A stretch of 64,000 bases of DNA from Flavobacterium johnsoniae UW101 (GCF_000016645.1 NC_009441.1:4340001-4404000); one strand, 5' to 3'; shown: positions 43,364 through 52,838, counted from the stretch's first letter. The notes: generated by a model from the sequence alone, not told the origin. Program-made: numbers and translations.

Positions 43364-43608
43364 ATCATATATAATATGTTGCAGAAATAAGTAAAAAAAA
43401 TATTTTGTTGACTCTGTGCATATGATTGACGGTCAGACAACATTTACTAAAGAAATAGCCTTATGCAAAATATTTGATCATGCTATAACAATAATAAGCT
43501 ATTCGAAGTTTCGTAGAACATTTGAATTTTTATATACAACATTTTTTGAAATTTTATTTATTTCGATTTCAAGAGATGTCACTAGCAGTATTTTCCATGC
43601 AAAGTTTA
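43364..43608. other. Gap with no supported gene
   Basis: Between site 3 and the NERD gene stop. A plus-strand frame 43416-43718 is open, but it overlaps the NERD gene and has no recognisable content. I see nothing else here. Confidence 0.4.
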
Positions 43609-44388
43609 TTAAAATTCTTGTTGAGTATAATTACACTTTGGATACGATTTACATCCCAAAAAAATTCCGAATTTCCCTTGGCGTTGAATCATTTTATTTC
43701 CGCATTTTGGACATTTAATTTCTTGGATTGTCTTCTTATCAAGAAAATTAATTCTTTGTTTAACAGAATTAATATGTTCTCTTTGATCAATTGATTTTAC
43801 TAAGTTAGAAGTACTAATTATTTGAAAAATATTTTCTTTATCGGTTTTCGATAGATTTACACTTGAATATTTTTTAATCGTTTTTATAAGACTATTTGCA
43901 TTAACAACGTCACTGTCGGAGTCTACTTTTATCCTGGCTTTTGTACAGAAAACGACAATAGATCTATACTCTAAATCTTTGTATCCTTTTAGGTAGTTTT
44001 TCAAGGCTCTTATATGCCCTGCATTTTGGAGAATGGGATTATAAAACTTTTTTTTATATTTATATATTACTTGAGTCCAGTATTTAGAGTTTTCATATCC
44101 CACAATCCATCCTTTATAATTTTTCGTTTCAATAACAAAAACTCCAAAACTAGAAATTACTATATGATCAATTTGAGCACTTATATTACCTGTTTTTATG
44201 ATCACATTATTAATAACCTTATAATCCGACTTATCTAAAAAATATAATATTGAAGAAACCTTTTTCTCTCCAATTATCCCTTTAATTTTTGACTTATAAG
44301 AACCAAAAATAAGCATTAGTAAAAAAAATAGAATTAATAAAATTAGTTCCATAAATTCTAGTTTTAAATTTGATCTAATATAAAGCAT
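43609..44388 (-). CDS. NERD nuclease-domain protein with topoisomerase-type zinc finger
   Basis: 259 aa. Transmembrane helix about 12-30, NERD domain about 35-150 (GEKKVSSIL, IDHIVISSFGVFVIETKNYK, then WIVG: D ... E-x-K active-site pattern), and a C4 zinc finger at the end (CPKCGNKMIQ ... LGCKSYPKC). A membrane-tied nuclease of this type could attack incoming DNA. First Met at 44388; Met13 is also possible. Confidence 0.8.
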   Translation of the reverse strand: MLYIRSNLKLEFMELILLILFFLLMLIFGSYKSKIKGIIGEKKVSSILYFLDKSDYKVINNVIIKTGNISAQIDHIVISSFGVFVIETKNYKGWIVGYENSKYWTQVIYKYKKKFYNPILQNAGHIRALKNYLKGYKDLEYRSIVVFCTKARIKVDSDSDVVNANSLIKTIKKYSSVNLSKTDKENIFQIISTSNLVKSIDQREHINSVKQRINFLDKKTIQEIKCPKCGNKMIQRQGKFGIFLGCKSYPKCNYTQQEF

Positions 44389-44534
44389 AAGAGAATACTA
44401 TCAACTAAATATTATATAAAAATCTTCGGCAAATTATTTAGATATGAAGAAAAAGATAAATCTGAACTTTTTAGAAAAAAATATCTTATACGCCTGTTCT
44501 CAATATCTTTTTTGATCAGAAAATATGTTTCAAT

Positions 44535-44578
44535 TACGGTTTTCCATAAAATTTGTTTTTTTACATAATATAAATTTG
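44535..44578 (+). promoter_or_regulatory. Palindromic activator-type site 4 plus -7 box
   Basis: TACGGTTTTCCATA (44535-44548; complement of the site 3 form), a TTTG -33-like tetramer at 44552-44555, and TAAATTTG (44571-44578), a full -7 match 22 nt after the palindrome. The start codon of the DUF3892 gene is 28 nt further on. Confidence 0.6.
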
Positions 44579-44605
44579 ACTTATAATTATTAAACTAATA
44601 AAATT

Positions 44606-44920
44606 ATGGGACAATTTAGAATTTCTGGTGTATGGAAAAACTCAGACAACGTTATAACTCATTATGCATTCCACACCGTAAGTGAGAACTCAACTTCTAG
44701 AGCGGTAAAGAAGACTAAAATGGAAGCAATCTTATTGCTTGAAACTAGTGGTAATAGTGCTACCACATGGGTCTGGAATTATAATCAATCAAAATGGAAT
44801 GTAGGAGAAAAAGTTCAAGTTATCAATGGAAATAGTGGCAAATACTTGAGATCAAATCCTGATAATAAGTTGACTGACAATTTAGAACATTTAATAGATT
44901 ATGATTGGATCACGGCATAA
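44606..44920 (+). CDS. DUF3892-domain protein
   Basis: 104 aa. The stretch QFRISGVWKNSDNVITHYAF, then VWNYNQSKWNVGEKVQVING and KYLRSNPDNKLTDNLEHL, matches the DUF3892 family as I know it. Function unknown; compact, cytosolic. Placed under site 4 together with other defence-type genes. Confidence 0.75.
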   Translation: MGQFRISGVWKNSDNVITHYAFHTVSENSTSRAVKKTKMEAILLLETSGNSATTWVWNYNQSKWNVGEKVQVINGNSGKYLRSNPDNKLTDNLEHLIDYDWITA

Positions 44921-44961
44921 TTAGCAACTTAACATATTAAAAATCTTATGAATAAATAGAT

Positions 44962-45525
44962 ATGGCACATAAATTAAAATTAAGACTCTTTATCTTCTTT
45001 ACACTTCTGTCTTGCTCAGATATTATTTCACAAGAAACGAAGAACAATTCAGAAAATGTCAAAACGAAAATGGATGTATTTAATTCCAAAACAGGAATTA
45101 TTACAAAATATATAGATACAAAACTATCAAGTTTAAAGACTTCTTACGGAAACGCAGAAAGCAAGATAAGAAAAGTAGTAAGTGGAAGTATTTCGGCATA
45201 TTTTTATCAAATTTCGAAACAAGGTAAATACGGAGAAAGCACAGCTTCAATTGAATATACAGACTTAATAGAAGTAATAAAGGCTTTAAAAATATTACAG
45301 CCGGAAATGGAGAAAGATATTGCCCTCAATCCTGATTATTTAGAAAACAAATTTGTAACCGCTGATGGTTTTGAGGTAGGTTATTACGTTTCTTCCGGAA
45401 AGGCTAATTGGTATATCAAATTGGAAAAGCATGGATCAGACAATACTTTGTTTCTTAACAACGGAAATCTTATTGAAATATCATTCACGGAAGCTAGGAG
45501 TAAAATAGATGAATTAAAAAAATAA
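44962..45525 (+). CDS. Putative exported hypothetical protein
   Basis: 187 aa. N-terminal signal (LRLFIFFTLLSCSD) with a lipobox-like LLSC. The rest is charged alpha/beta (KTSYGNAESKIRKVVSG, FVTADGFEVGYYVSSGKANW), unknown. Forty-one nt after the DUF3892 gene, so possibly the same transcript. Confidence 0.65.
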   Translation: MAHKLKLRLFIFFTLLSCSDIISQETKNNSENVKTKMDVFNSKTGIITKYIDTKLSSLKTSYGNAESKIRKVVSGSISAYFYQISKQGKYGESTASIEYTDLIEVIKALKILQPEMEKDIALNPDYLENKFVTADGFEVGYYVSSGKANWYIKLEKHGSDNTLFLNNGNLIEISFTEARSKIDELKK

Positions 45526-46188
45526 ATATTTTCTCATTTATAAAGACAGGATGAAGCTTAAAATTTCAACAAAAATAATAAGATCAAACTGTAAAAAATC
45601 TACTTCAGAGACGGCAAAATAAATATAAAAACCTTAAATATAAATACTTCAAATTTAAAATTGTAAACAACATATTATAAGTTATTACCATTTTGTTTTA
45701 TGAAACTTTAAGAATATTAATTTAAGATGCAATACCAATTATCTCGTAATAATCCGCAATAAATTGGTTAGATAATTGAATGCTTCCCGCTACTAAGACA
45801 AAAGTTTCAGAGAAATCTGGAGCTTTTTGTTTTGGACTACCTTGAGACAACTTTGACTTCACGAGCGTCACAAACTGAAGATGATTTATTAAAATTGTTT
45901 CTCTGACAGGGTTTCGATTACAGACTATTTTTATTTTGATTTTTTCTAGCCGATGTTAGCGATTGATTCTTATAGCTTCTTCTTTTATGAAAAGGGAGAA
46001 GATTATTTACCTCCAGATTAGAGAAACAGAAGTAAAAAGTTAAGTTTATTCTTTCCTACTTCATTTTTGGTCTGTAGATTCACAATGTTTACTTCAAGTA
46101 AATAAACTTGTTAATTATGAATAAATTAAGTTATTTTGCTCGGATAAACTTAATTATATTCTCTATGCAATTAAAAAATTACTTACAA
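45526..46188. other. Gene-free gap
   Basis: About 660 bp with no frame or repeat that I can support. It borders the IS1-family element and may be decayed sequence. Confidence 0.4.
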
Positions 46189-47117
46189 GGGTCTGTGACT
46201 GTTTTTACAAGTATTTACCTGTTAAATGCTAAATTTTTAAGAACATGATTTTAAAGGATAAACTTACTCTTTTATTGCTCAAATCCAAAAATAAATCTTC
46301 AAAACAGCAGTAAAAATCAATAAACTTTTACTGGAGCAGATTGTCCGCCTGTTGAGTCTTTTCAGATGAGTTCTGAGTGTCAGATTCTTTCTTTCGATAT
46401 GGTTTGTCCCGAAACGTTTTACTGAATGCATTTTCTCATCAAGCAGATACCTGTAGTTTTTAAGTCTGCCAGTAAATATCTTTTTTGCTTCAGATAGTTT
46501 TAAAGTATCCAGAACACGGCTTAGAGTTTTGTTGGTTCGTTTAGCAACATTAAAACTGACAACAGTTTTAGAATTCTTGTCCAATGCATAAACCAGCCAG
46601 ATAAAATTTTGCTTACTTCCTATGTAAGTACACATTTCATCAACTTCATAAGTTTTACATTTGCTTATAATCGGCTGATTAATTTTTCTGCCAATTGACA
46701 CAATTCTTTTCAATAATGTTGTGGCTGATATTTCCAATATTCTTGCAGTGCTTCTTATACCTAATCCCTCTTTGGTTAATTGAACATTCTTTTGATTAAT
46801 ATCTAATTTGTAAGCTTGATTTGTATAATTTTGTATAAAACGGTAAAAGCACATTTTGCAATAATACTGCTGTTTATTGTTTTTTGTTGTCCCATTTTTA
46901 ATAACCTTTTTCTCTTTACATTTTGGACAATTTATTACCATCACTAACTTTGGAACACTATGTCGCATTTTTACTCATTTTAGCTTATTTAAGGCAATAT
47001 TAAAACAAAAAAGATGAGCATTATTACTCATCTTTAAATTATTTATTTCTAAAATTTGTTCAATTTCAAAAGGTTAGAATTTCAAAATCTCATATCACTA
47101 ACTTTGAAACATTACCC
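46189..47117. mobile_element. IS1-family insertion sequence (left end uncertain)
   Basis: The right end is set by the change from element sequence to cassette-terminator sequence at 47117/47118: the complement starts GGGTAATGTTTCAAAGTTAG, and ATCACTAACTTTG occurs both there and at the transposase start. The left end is a guess at GGGTCTGTGACTG (46189). The target duplication could not be seen. Confidence 0.5.
46279..46968 (-). CDS. IS1-family transposase
   Basis: 229 aa, single frame (InsA and InsB parts fused). N-terminal zinc-ribbon CPKC ... CKMC and HTH (GLGIRSTARILEISATTLL), then the DDE part with YEVDEMCTYIGSKQNFIWLV, KNSKTVVSF and the H-x-E region TNHIERKNLTLR. Intact in appearance, so the element may still move. 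Confidence 0.88.
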   Translation of the reverse strand: MRHSVPKLVMVINCPKCKEKKVIKNGTTKNNKQQYYCKMCFYRFIQNYTNQAYKLDINQKNVQLTKEGLGIRSTARILEISATTLLKRIVSIGRKINQPIISKCKTYEVDEMCTYIGSKQNFIWLVYALDKNSKTVVSFNVAKRTNKTLSRVLDTLKLSEAKKIFTGRLKNYRYLLDEKMHSVKRFGTNHIERKNLTLRTHLKRLNRRTICSSKSLLIFTAVLKIYFWI

Positions 47118-47195
47118 GATCCTGCGGAGCAGGATTAACGCTTATTTGTTATAAATGGAATTTAATATTTCTTTTTTATCAACACATCTGATGGA

Positions 47196-47783
47196 TTATT
47201 GCCTGTTTTGATCATAGCTTTCCAAAATCATTTGCTCTAAGTCTTCAAAAGAACATTGTAAGCCTACTGATGTTATTGTAATTGGTGTACCATAGGTTTT
47301 TAAGTTTTGTTTTAATGACAATTTCTTAATTTGATTTGCCTTTTGTATATAATCTTCTGGATTACTTATTTCTATTAACAAGAATTTTGTTGATACAACT
47401 TTCTTCTGACTAATTTTAGTAATGTCTGACCACTTAATCAAACCTATAGAATTTGAATTACTATTATCGATTATGCCTCTTTCATTTATAATTAATCCAG
47501 GCTTATTATCAAACAATTTAAAGAACAATAAAACTGAACCAAAACCAAATACTATTAATCCTAAAATCCCTGCTATAAATATAATATTTTCACTCCGTGT
47601 AATGAAATTAACAAAATCTGAGGGTTTTAAAATAATCCAAAAACTAAAAAAAGTAAAAACCACTCCTGCAAATAGAAGAAGTATTAATTTTTTCTTATCT
47701 AACGCTATTATTATTTCTTTCATTTTTTTATTTATATGCTCTTCACCTGTTGAAGTTCCTGTTTCGGAACCACTCCGTTTCAT
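47196..47783 (-). CDS. STM3941-like membrane protein, immunity candidate 2
   Basis: 195 aa. Two transmembrane helices (about 33-52 and 68-92) followed by a PH-like cytosolic part: PGLIINERGIIDNSNSNSIG, LIKWSDITKI and SFEDLEQMILESYDQ. Matches STM3941-type proteins. Paralogous to the next gene. Placed after RHS tip 2, so probably a second immunity gene. Alternative start at Met21, position 47723. Confidence 0.65.
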   Translation of the reverse strand: MKRSGSETGTSTGEEHINKKMKEIIIALDKKKLILLLFAGVVFTFFSFWIILKPSDFVNFITRSENIIFIAGILGLIVFGFGSVLLFFKLFDNKPGLIINERGIIDNSNSNSIGLIKWSDITKISQKKVVSTKFLLIEISNPEDYIQKANQIKKLSLKQNLKTYGTPITITSVGLQCSFEDLEQMILESYDQNRQ

Positions 47784-47908
47784 TGAAGTGGCTTTTCTAG
47801 TATTGACTTGTTTTGCTTGCTCTCTTTTGTAGGCACAAAATATAATTCTGCACTATCTAACGTGGACATATCCGATACGTCGAGTTTGTTAATGATTATA
47901 GTACTGTA

Positions 47909-48457
47909 CTAATTTTTAATTTGTTTACTCTGATTATAGCTTTCTAAGATTAATCGCTCTAATTCGTCGAAAGAGCAATCTAAATCCCCAGAAGTAATTA
48001 TATAAGGTGTACCCATAGATTTTTCATTCATTTTAAAAAAAAGTGAACTAATACCTTTTTCATTATTTGGAGTTTCTTTTAAAAATATTGCTATGTAATT
48101 GTTATAATTATATTTAATTGTTTCTATCTTACTGATTTCTTCCCATTTGATTAGTTTTTTGGAATATAAGAAAAAACCATTAAATATACCTTGTTGGTCA
48201 ATTCTTAAGAAAATATCTTTTCGAAAAATACTTTTTATGAGTAAAAATATTATCAAAGCACAAGTTATTATACCAACTATAGAAAATATAATTACCGCAT
48301 TTTTTGTTGGAAGTAAAAAATAGGTGTGTTCGGAAGGATAGCGTAAAAAAATTACCAGTCCACATAAGACAAAAATCATCAATAGTATTATTGCAATTCT
48401 TTTGAAGTATTTTTTATTTTTCTCTATTATTATTGTTTTCATTTGTATATTATTCAT
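47909..48457 (-). CDS. STM3941-like membrane protein, immunity candidate 1
   Basis: 182 aa. Two transmembrane helices (about 20-40 and 52-72), then LRIDQQGIFNGFFLYSKKLI, KWEEISKI and SFDELERLILESYNQSK. Overlaps the end of RHS tip 2 by 8 nt, the typical place of the cognate immunity gene. Met6 (48442) is another start. Confidence 0.7.
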   Translation of the reverse strand: MNNIQMKTIIIEKNKKYFKRIAIILLMIFVLCGLVIFLRYPSEHTYFLLPTKNAVIIFSIVGIITCALIIFLLIKSIFRKDIFLRIDQQGIFNGFFLYSKKLIKWEEISKIETIKYNYNNYIAIFLKETPNNEKGISSLFFKMNEKSMGTPYIITSGDLDCSFDELERLILESYNQSKQIKN

Positions 48458-49271
48458 AAGCTTTCTCTACTAAATTTCCTGCTGTTTCACTCGCATAATA
48501 TCCTGCAACTCCTCCAACAATGGCTCCTGCAACTGTTCCAACAATTGGTATTGGAATTAGACTTCCAACTGCTGCTCCTGTCGCAGCTCCTGCAGCCCAA
48601 CCAACAGCAATACCAGCCCCAACTTTTGCGGTTGCTACCGCTGTATTCTCACCGTTAGTATATCCAGTGTTTTGGTAGTTTTGGTAATCGCCAGCTACTC
48701 CTTGTCCAACTTCTATAGTTCCAAGAATAACGGTAGTAGCAATGGAGCCTCTTTTTATTAATTTACTTACATTAAACGTCTTTATATTTGCTGCACTTCC
48801 TCCAATCCAATTAGATTTATAATATTTAAAACTAAAGTTTCGTGGGTTATAACTACCATTGTTAGTCAACCTAAATGAACCACCTTTATTATTAGTTAAT
48901 GCTAAAATATCAGCGCCGTCTCCAATTCTGTCATTAATAGAGTTTGCATGATCTACTGCACTACTTTTTTTAGATTTTCCTTGTACAACAACTTCATTAA
49001 GTTCAGTAGCTTTACTAGCAGTTTGTGTTTGAGGGTCATAATCATATATATTATTGGGGTCATCAATTAGCGGTTTAAATGCAGGTGTATTTGGACACGT
49101 TGGACAAATTGCTAGACCTTGATTATCGTTTTCAAACAGACCAGATGGGTCAGACCAGTAAACAGGATTGTTAAAACCAAACCTGTAAGGATTATGCATA
49201 GGGGCTAACTCGGTTAATGGGTCAATTACATTAAACCTACCAATAGCTGGGTCGTATTGTCGCCAGTCCAT
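48450..49271 (-). CDS. Orphan RHS C-terminal tip with glycine-rich membrane toxin
   Basis: 273 aa. RHS core end MDWRQYDPAIGRFNVIDPLT ... WSDPSGL, a variable middle (VVQGKSKKSS), and a C-terminal 60-residue Gly/Ala helix pair (AGIAVGWAAGAATGAAVGSL, then GTVAGAIVGGVAGYYASE) like membrane-inserting toxins. Membrane-type immunity proteins downstream agree. Upstream in-frame KYKYNGKELQDELG lacks a start. Confidence 0.75.
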   Translation of the reverse strand: MDWRQYDPAIGRFNVIDPLTELAPMHNPYRFGFNNPVYWSDPSGLFENDNQGLAICPTCPNTPAFKPLIDDPNNIYDYDPQTQTASKATELNEVVVQGKSKKSSAVDHANSINDRIGDGADILALTNNKGGSFRLTNNGSYNPRNFSFKYYKSNWIGGSAANIKTFNVSKLIKRGSIATTVILGTIEVGQGVAGDYQNYQNTGYTNGENTAVATAKVGAGIAVGWAAGAATGAAVGSLIPIPIVGTVAGAIVGGVAGYYASETAGNLVEKAYE

Positions 49272-49380
49272 CGCTGTAACATTAAGCCCCAGCTCGTCTT
49301 GGAGCTCCTTGCCATTGTACTTATACTTATAAGGATTTACAAACTTGCTGTTGTGTAATAAGAACGTCCTTTTTCTCTAT
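49272..49380 (-). pseudogene. Residual RHS core upstream of tip 2
   Basis: Encodes YKYKYNGKELQDELGLNVTA directly before the tip; ends in the AGAACGTCC junction shared with tips 1 and 3. Confidence 0.5.
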
Positions 49381-49528
49381 ATCCTAGCAATTCAAATGTA
49401 ATCTTTTTCATTTAAAAAAAAGACTTTCTATTTCATTTCGATACTTACAAAACTGAAAAAACACTAACTCAAATACTTATGAATTAGTGTTTTTTATTGC
49501 GAATCAATATTGAAAATAAATGTAAGTT

Positions 49529-49750
49529 CTACAAGTTTTGCTCTGAGAGCAGTTCAGACATTTTAATGTCAAGTGCAGTGCAGATTTTTAAGAAGATTTT
49601 AATTGAAAAGTTCTGTTTTCCTTTCAATATACGTCTGATGCTTGCTTCATCAATTTCACATGCAGACGCAAACTCCAAATTAGTTTTGAACTTAGCTTTG
49701 GCTCTGGCATTTATGTTATTGCCTAACTGTATTAAAAATTCTTCTGACAT
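49529..49750 (-). CDS. XRE-family HTH protein
   Basis: 73 aa, a bare helix-turn-helix (LEFASACEIDEASIRRILKG, then KQNFSIKIFLKICTALD). Divergent from the gene at 49856 by 105 nt, so probably its regulator. May mark the left part of element C. Confidence 0.8.
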   Translation of the reverse strand: MSEEFLIQLGNNINARAKAKFKTNLEFASACEIDEASIRRILKGKQNFSIKIFLKICTALDIKMSELLSEQNL

Positions 49751-49855
49751 TGTTCAAAAGTCGAATAATGCCGTTTTAAATCATCGGCATATTTGCCGAA
49801 TTGAATTTTTAATGCTATGTTTGCCCGAATTTTAACACATCCTAAAAACTAAAAA

Positions 49856-50227
49856 ATGAATAATCCATTGAAAATTATCGTTAGAGGTGCAGTTCTTGTT
49901 TTTGCGCTTCTCTGCTTTGGAGGCTACATGTACAGTCTCCGCATCCACAATGAATACAGACAAGAGCATCCGAAAACACAAAGCCTAGATGAACTCAAAG
50001 CATGGGCGCAGACAGCAATCATCCAAAAGTACTGCGAAGACTACGCTTCTGTAAAAGCTATCAACAATGAAACAAACCACCAGAGGGAACTGAGCCGTCT
50101 TGACAACAACAGGTATCTGTATGTTCCGCAGATGGTTCGAAATGTCATTGAGGATAACGATTTACCTGACAGCTACGCTGACGAACTGTTCCACTACGTT
50201 GACAAAGAAATTGATAAATGCCAATAA
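49856..50227 (+). CDS. Hypothetical membrane-anchored protein
   Basis: 123 aa. One N-terminal transmembrane helix (VRGAVLVFALLCFGGYMYSL), then a soluble helical part (KAWAQTAIIQKYCEDYAS, PDSYADELFHYVDKEI). Base composition is visibly more GC-rich than element B and like the element C helicase region, suggesting that element C begins left of its integrase genes. Confidence 0.65.
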   Translation: MNNPLKIIVRGAVLVFALLCFGGYMYSLRIHNEYRQEHPKTQSLDELKAWAQTAIIQKYCEDYASVKAINNETNHQRELSRLDNNRYLYVPQMVRNVIEDNDLPDSYADELFHYVDKEIDKCQ

Positions 50228-50252
50228 TTTAATCCAATCTAATTTTAAACAC

Positions 50253-50864
50253 ATGAGAAAAATTGTACTTTTTGCACTTCTAAGCATCCTGTTCGCCAAC
50301 TGCCAGTCTGATGATTCCGAGCAGGGAAATGCGGATAATTCAAAATCATCCATCGCTTTCACATTGAACAATAAAACGGAATATGTGACCGCTACCGATG
50401 TTTCAGGTTCGGCAATTGACGTTACATGGGCGAAAAGCGAGTCTACAAACACTGCTGAGAACGAATACAGCATTTACGGGAGTTTCATCATCAAAAGTCC
50501 CGCATCAAATGACAACCGTGATTCGGGCGATATGTATTTTCAAATCGTGACTTCTGATGCAAAGCTGACTGCTGGAAAAACATACGACATTTCTTTCAGC
50601 TATCTTAATTCTGGAGTACGTGACATTCCTCTGGCTTATGACCAAGCGGTCTGCTACACAAGCACTGATTTGTTTGAAGGTACTAGAACAGCGGGAAAAA
50701 TCAAGATAACCAGCTTTGACGGAACAACACTAAAAGCTGAGTTCTCAGTTGATAATCTGACCAACAAGAATCCGTACTCCGATTTTGGGTTCTGCAACGG
50801 AAGCAGGATAACCGAGAAGTCATTCAGCATTTCGAAAGGCACTCTGACTGCTGTAGCTGAATAG
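50253..50864 (+). CDS. Secreted lipoprotein, unknown
   Basis: 203 aa from ATG 50253; the longer frame from 50100 overlaps the preceding gene and hides the signal peptide. MRKIVLFALLSILFANC is a clear lipoprotein signal (Cys17). The rest is beta-rich (IAFTLNNKTEYVTATDVSGS, DMYFQIVTSD), like outer-surface beta-sandwich lipoproteins. No catalytic motif. Confidence 0.8.
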   Translation: MRKIVLFALLSILFANCQSDDSEQGNADNSKSSIAFTLNNKTEYVTATDVSGSAIDVTWAKSESTNTAENEYSIYGSFIIKSPASNDNRDSGDMYFQIVTSDAKLTAGKTYDISFSYLNSGVRDIPLAYDQAVCYTSTDLFEGTRTAGKIKITSFDGTTLKAEFSVDNLTNKNPYSDFGFCNGSRITEKSFSISKGTLTAVAE

Positions 50865-50883
50865 AGAGATTATTACAAGTTTG

Positions 50884-50913
50884 AAAAAGAGGGATTTATC
50901 TCTCTTTTTTTAT
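50884..50913. terminator. Terminator between lipoprotein and int2
   Basis: AAAAAGAGGGA/TCTCTCTTTTT-type hairpin with T-run, between the convergent lipoprotein and Int2 genes. Confidence 0.65.
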
Positions 50914-50930
50914 GCTATCAGGTCAGATTA

Positions 50931-51797
50931 TCACAGCGGAAAGTATCTGTTTATCAGCTCTCTCTGTTGCTGGCTGTCTGCTTTGAAATACTTCTCGGTA
51001 GTGCCAGGCCACTTATGTCCCGCAAGTTCCTGAACTTGCTCCAGAGGCAGTTCCTTTTCGTTGAGCCAGTTGCAGATAACGCTCATTCGGATGGTCTTCG
51101 GGTTGAGGCTCTTGTCTGGGAACAATGGCTTCAACGGCTCAATCATGGCGTGGATGCTGTTCACTGCAATGGGTTTTCCCAGCTTTGTAATAATCAGCTT
51201 GTCAGTTGAGCTTCTGAGCATTCTGGGTCTGACTTCGCTGATGTACTTGGAGAACAGCAGTATCTGCTTGGCTAACAATTGGAGTCTTCTGTTGTTGAGG
51301 TTAGCGGATGACTTGATGTAGACTGTTCCCGAATCCAAATCAATATCTTTTACATTGAGCCTGATAATCTCATCGCTGGTCAATCCCTGATAAATCAGAA
51401 GACTCAAAAGAACGCTGTTTCTGGTGTCCAGATTCTCATATCGGTTCTCACGGTTCAAAAGAAGCTGGAGCTCTTCTGAGCTGAACAAATCCTGAACCTG
51501 AACTGCCTGATTGCTGTTGACTTTGATATTGAGCTTTTTGCAGGGATGGTCAGCTCTGTAACCGCTCATAACCAGATAGTCGTAATACTTCTTGATAGCC
51601 GAGAGGATAACTACACGATATTTGGCGTTGGGCTGTTGCTGGCTGATTTCTTCCATGTACTCAACGATATTCTTGTATTTGTATCGTTTGGCTTTGCGGT
51701 TCAGCTTCAAAAAGTGATTGATGGCAAACATGTAGCTCTTTACGGTCTGCGGGCTGTAATCTTGTTGAAGGAATTCTTCAATTGTTATTTTAGTCAT
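50931..51797 (-). CDS. Tyrosine recombinase Int2, degenerate (element C)
   Basis: 288 aa, paralogue of 24593-25468. YQGLTSDEIIRL replaces the arm I Arg motif and KTIR replaces HxxR; AGHKWPGTTEKYF is retained. The loss is the same as in the other two copies. C-terminus ends RYFPL. Confidence 0.85.
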   Translation of the reverse strand: MTKITIEEFLQQDYSPQTVKSYMFAINHFLKLNRKAKRYKYKNIVEYMEEISQQQPNAKYRVVILSAIKKYYDYLVMSGYRADHPCKKLNIKVNSNQAVQVQDLFSSEELQLLLNRENRYENLDTRNSVLLSLLIYQGLTSDEIIRLNVKDIDLDSGTVYIKSSANLNNRRLQLLAKQILLFSKYISEVRPRMLRSSTDKLIITKLGKPIAVNSIHAMIEPLKPLFPDKSLNPKTIRMSVICNWLNEKELPLEQVQELAGHKWPGTTEKYFKADSQQQRELINRYFPL

Positions 51798-51809
51798 AGG
51801 CTGTTTGGT

Positions 51810-52727
51810 TTAAAAGGTTGTAACTGGCTTTTTTCTCTTGTTCTTTACGGCATAGATGTAGGTGGTATTGATTTGGGAATGACCTAAAAATCCACGGATA
51901 AAATCAATACCTGCGTTCTTTTCCATCAGGTGGCTGGCAATGCTGTGTCTGAGGCAGTGGAGCGTTATGTCTTTCTGGATAAGCTCATAACTGCTGGTCT
52001 GCCCAACGATTTTCTTTAGCATGCTGTTGAGATATTCGCCATTCATCCGCTTACCGCTGTCATAAATGAAAAAGGCGTCCTCAGTACGATTTGTGGCTTT
52101 CAGCTTCTCATAACGTTCCTCGGCTATGTATTTTTTGATGTGTCCAGCAACCATATCACTCATCGGAACTTCACGTCTTTTGCTTCCTTTTCCGTCCCTG
52201 ACAATTACCATTCCTCTGGAGAGCTGGATGTCTCTTGTGTTCAGGGCTTCAATTTCCGACCTCCGCAGTCCGCATCCGTAAGCTGTTGAGATGAGAGCCC
52301 GCTGTAAATCGTTCTCGCAATGCTGGTAGAGCATTCTGATTTCTTCAACGCTCAGCGCATTTCTGGAATTTCCGCTTTCTCCCGAGTAGCTTGGAATGTA
52401 GTATGCTTTTTCAATCTGATTGTTCTCCAGCAGGTTCAGGACAAACAGACCCAGAGCAAAAAGATGGAATTTGATGGTCTTTTCTGCGAGCGTTCCGTTT
52501 CCTCTGTGTTTGGGTCTGCTTATCAGATGCTCGTAATAGCTTACCGATTCTCTTCCAGTCACTTTTCTGATGCTGTTGATTCCTGATTTTTCCAGCCAGA
52601 TAAGAAATTCCGATACTGCGGTCTGGTACATGCTTCCTTTTCCCTGTTTGTAGTTCTTCACTTTTACATAGCTGTCAAAATCTCTAAGAAGATTCTGGAA
52701 TGCTGTATTTTTTATCGCTGTTTTCAT
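51810..52727 (-). CDS. Tyrosine recombinase Int1, active (element C)
   Basis: 305 aa from Met at 52727 (MKTAIKN), matching the lengths of the other Int1 copies; 23 more codons are open upstream to 52796. Catalytic GCGLRRSEIEAL, GKGSKRREVP, HCLRHS, GHSQINTT and YIYA all present. Confidence 0.9.
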   Translation of the reverse strand: MKTAIKNTAFQNLLRDFDSYVKVKNYKQGKGSMYQTAVSEFLIWLEKSGINSIRKVTGRESVSYYEHLISRPKHRGNGTLAEKTIKFHLFALGLFVLNLLENNQIEKAYYIPSYSGESGNSRNALSVEEIRMLYQHCENDLQRALISTAYGCGLRRSEIEALNTRDIQLSRGMVIVRDGKGSKRREVPMSDMVAGHIKKYIAEERYEKLKATNRTEDAFFIYDSGKRMNGEYLNSMLKKIVGQTSSYELIQKDITLHCLRHSIASHLMEKNAGIDFIRGFLGHSQINTTYIYAVKNKRKKPVTTF

Positions 52728-52784
52728 TGGTTTGCTGTTTTTTTGGTCATCATTTCGAAAATATTCCTTAGGCGCATTATGCAA

Positions 52785-52838
52785 AATTGGGAACACCAGC
52801 GTTATATTGCCAGCAATTGCTGGGTCTGACGTGTTCTT
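52785..52838. repeat. Reduced GGAAC spacer (copy 2)
   Basis: One GGAACACCAG (from 52790), the TATTGCCAG element and a distal GTTC (52833) remain from the cluster seen in copies 1 and 3. It also contains a CCAGCAATTGCTGG palindrome. Confidence 0.5.

Noticed and set aside
43416..43718. 100-aa plus frame overlapping the NERD gene end
   Set aside because: No recognisable content, overlaps a well-supported gene on the other strand, no promoter.
50100..50252. N-terminal extension of the lipoprotein gene
   Set aside because: It overlaps the preceding gene in another frame and would mask a textbook lipoprotein signal starting at 50253.
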